Source of the DNA: Bog-473 sp052140165
GTDB taxonomy: Bacteria; Actinomycetota; Acidimicrobiia; Acidimicrobiales; RAAP-2
NCBI GenBank assembly: GCA_052140165.1
Contig: JBKQUM010000170.1
Location: 1 to 54,390 of the forward strand
Length of the DNA: 54,390 bases
Reading direction: 5' to 3'
The notes beneath the pieces were generated by a model. It was given only the letters and a program-made list of their open reading frames with translations, was not told the DNA's origin and made no database searches. How positions within the stretch are numbered: position 1 is the stretch's first letter; every line of letters begins with the position of its first letter. This document shows, piece after piece, positions 53,306-54,390 of this stretch. Position numbers and translations under genes: made by a program.

Positions 53306-54187
53306 ATGGTCACGTTCCGACCGATGTCGGAGGCCGACGTGCCGGCCGCCGTCGCGGCCTTCGACAGCGGGCTGCTCGCCATGCTGGCCCGCCACCAGCT
53401 CCCGGTGACTGGCAGTTCCATTCAGGACGAGCGCCGGCGCCAGGACCGCACGCGCCACTTCCTGGGGACGGACCCGGCCGGGTCCTGGGTGGCCGAGGAC
53501 GCAGGCACCGTCATCGGCATGTCGCAGTCCTTCGTCCGGGAGGACTACTGGATGCTGTCGCAGCTCGGCACCGTGCCCGGCCGACAGGGCCACGGCGTGG
53601 GGCGTGAGCTGCTGCGCCTGGCGCTGTCGCACGGCGACCCCCGGAGCCCCGGGACGATCCAGTGCTCGCGCGACCCCAAGGCGATGGCGCTGTACGCCAG
53701 CTTCGGTTTCGTCCTCCACCCGGTGGTGGCGGCCTGGGGCGTCATGCGCCCCGGATCCGTGGCGCGCCCGGCGGAGGTCCGCCGTCTGGAGCCGGACGCG
53801 GTCACGGCGCGGGAGCTCGACGCGGTGACCGCCATCGACCGCGAGGTCCGCCGCTCGTCGCGCACGGTGGACATCGTGTCCATGCTCGCCCAGCCGGGGA
53901 ACCGGTTGCTCCTCCACGCGGACCGGGGCTACGCCGTGGCGAGGGACGAGCGGATCGTCACCCTCGGGGCCCGCGACGAGGAGTCGGCCTCGTTGGTCCT
54001 GCGGACCATGCTGGCGGAGGCGCCGGTCGGCGAGACGATCGAGATCAACTGGCTGACCTCGGCACAGCAGTGGGCCATCCGGGTGGTGGTCGAGGCCGGC
54101 ATCGCGCTCCAGCCCTACGGGCCGGTCATGGTGCGCGGCATGGACGGGCCGCCGACCCCCTACATCCCGAGCGGCGGGTACGGGTAG
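53306..54187 (+). CDS. GNAT-family N-acetyltransferase
   Basis: A 293-residue protein with an N-terminal GNAT domain (about 1-150). The acetyl-CoA motif is LGTVPGRQGHGVGRELLRLAL (Q-G-x-G-x-G), followed by the MALYASFGFVL motif B. The second half (about 160-290) shows IEINWLTSAQQWAIRVVVEAGIALQPYGPVMVRGM, which resembles the C-terminal GNAT-like domain of two-domain mycobacterial acetyltransferases. The substrate is unknown. Only six bases separate it from leuD, so it is probably carried on the same transcript. ATG at 53306 is the start. Confidence 0.88.
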   Translation: MVTFRPMSEADVPAAVAAFDSGLLAMLARHQLPVTGSSIQDERRRQDRTRHFLGTDPAGSWVAEDAGTVIGMSQSFVREDYWMLSQLGTVPGRQGHGVGRELLRLALSHGDPRSPGTIQCSRDPKAMALYASFGFVLHPVVAAWGVMRPGSVARPAEVRRLEPDAVTARELDAVTAIDREVRRSSRTVDIVSMLAQPGNRLLLHADRGYAVARDERIVTLGARDEESASLVLRTMLAEAPVGETIEINWLTSAQQWAIRVVVEAGIALQPYGPVMVRGMDGPPTPYIPSGGYG

Positions 54188-54339
54188 TTACGCAGTCAGG
54201 CGGAACGAGCCGAGCGTCGTGGCGTCCGCCGGGACCGGGCCCTCCGCGCACCGCTGCGCGATGCCGCCTGGAACGCGGCGAACGCCGGTACGGGTTCACG
54301 TCGGCGGGCAGCGGAGCCGACGGGTGCCTCCGTGCCTCC

Positions 54340-54390
54340 CTACCCGTCGAACCAGCGGTAGCGCGTCCAGCCGGCCATGGGGCGGGCGCC
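54340..54390 (-). CDS. 3' end of a minus-strand gene leaving the window
   Basis: The last 51 bases on the minus strand read GARPMAGWTRYRWFDG and stop. The end GW.RYRWFDG recalls short tryptophan-rich DUF2510-like segments, but 16 residues are too few to identify. The 152 bases between this stop and the GNAT gene show no other gene. Convergent with the GNAT gene. Confidence 0.25.
   Translation of the reverse strand, partial: GARPMAGWTRYRWFDG

Overview
The window is a stretch of very GC-rich chromosome packed with genes on both strands, with short gaps and many ATGA, GTGA and TGATG stop/start overlaps. The gene types point to an actinobacterium: a homodimeric pyruvate dehydrogenase E1, a SUF system with SufU and a Rieske partner, an F420-type LLM oxidoreductase, an LCP cell-wall ligase, many acyl-CoA enzymes, and ethylmalonyl-CoA pathway enzymes of the Streptomyces type. 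A placement in or near Acidimicrobiia is inference from gene content only. I saw no tRNA, rRNA, CRISPR array, insertion sequence or prophage.

Layout. 1-5.1 kb: the 3' part of aceE, a broken small gene, a DinB-like protein, an Rrf2 regulator, and a DNA glycosylase coupled to thiE. 5.1-7.8 kb: a hydrolase coupled to an acyl-CoA dehydrogenase, then a metallo-beta-lactamase-fold hydrolase. 7.8-17.2 kb: iron-sulfur cluster assembly in two blocks, sufC-sufS-sufU on the plus strand and sufB / Cys-rich protein / sufD / Rieske / second sufC on the minus strand, with an LCP protein and a dienoyl-CoA isomerase interspersed. 17.3-24.2 kb: an S9 peptidase, a DUF4115-like membrane protein, an RfbC-like epimerase, a flavin reductase, a metallo-hydrolase, an epoxide-hydrolase-like protein and mutY. 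24.2-29.8 kb: three enzymes of the ethylmalonyl-CoA pathway (mesaconyl-CoA hydratase, methylsuccinyl-CoA dehydrogenase, malyl/methylmalyl-CoA lyase) around a membrane protein and a methyltransferase. 30-33.8 kb: a dienelactone hydrolase, an NlpC/P60 wall hydrolase, an unusual Lgt homologue and a structured gene-free stretch. 33.8-46.8 kb: lipid or steroid-type acyl-CoA catabolism (SDR, acyl-CoA ligase, LLM oxidoreductase, hotdog thioesterase, enoyl-CoA hydratase, thiolase, acyl-CoA dehydrogenase) and hydrolases. Two near-identical 14-bp palindromes of the KstR operator form sit in front of the SDR/ligase pair and the thiolase. 46.8-53.3 kb: branched-chain amino acid synthesis, leuB-ilvE-cimA on the minus strand and greA-leuC-leuD on the plus strand, diverging from a leader region that looks like a peptide-based attenuator. 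The window ends with a GNAT acetyltransferase.

How the genes work together. SufS and SufU supply sulfur to a SufB/SufC/SufD scaffold, which would feed Fe-S enzymes such as LeuC and MutY. LeuC, LeuD and LeuB can serve both leucine synthesis and the citramalate route to isoleucine started by CimA, with IlvE as last step. The acyl-CoA genes would break down lipid or sterol side chains, and the ethylmalonyl-CoA enzymes would recover carbon from the resulting acetyl-CoA. The most interesting unexplained signals are the twin KstR-like operators, the leuB leader, the structured region at 33.2-33.4 kb, and three enzymes or regulators that lack residues normally considered essential.
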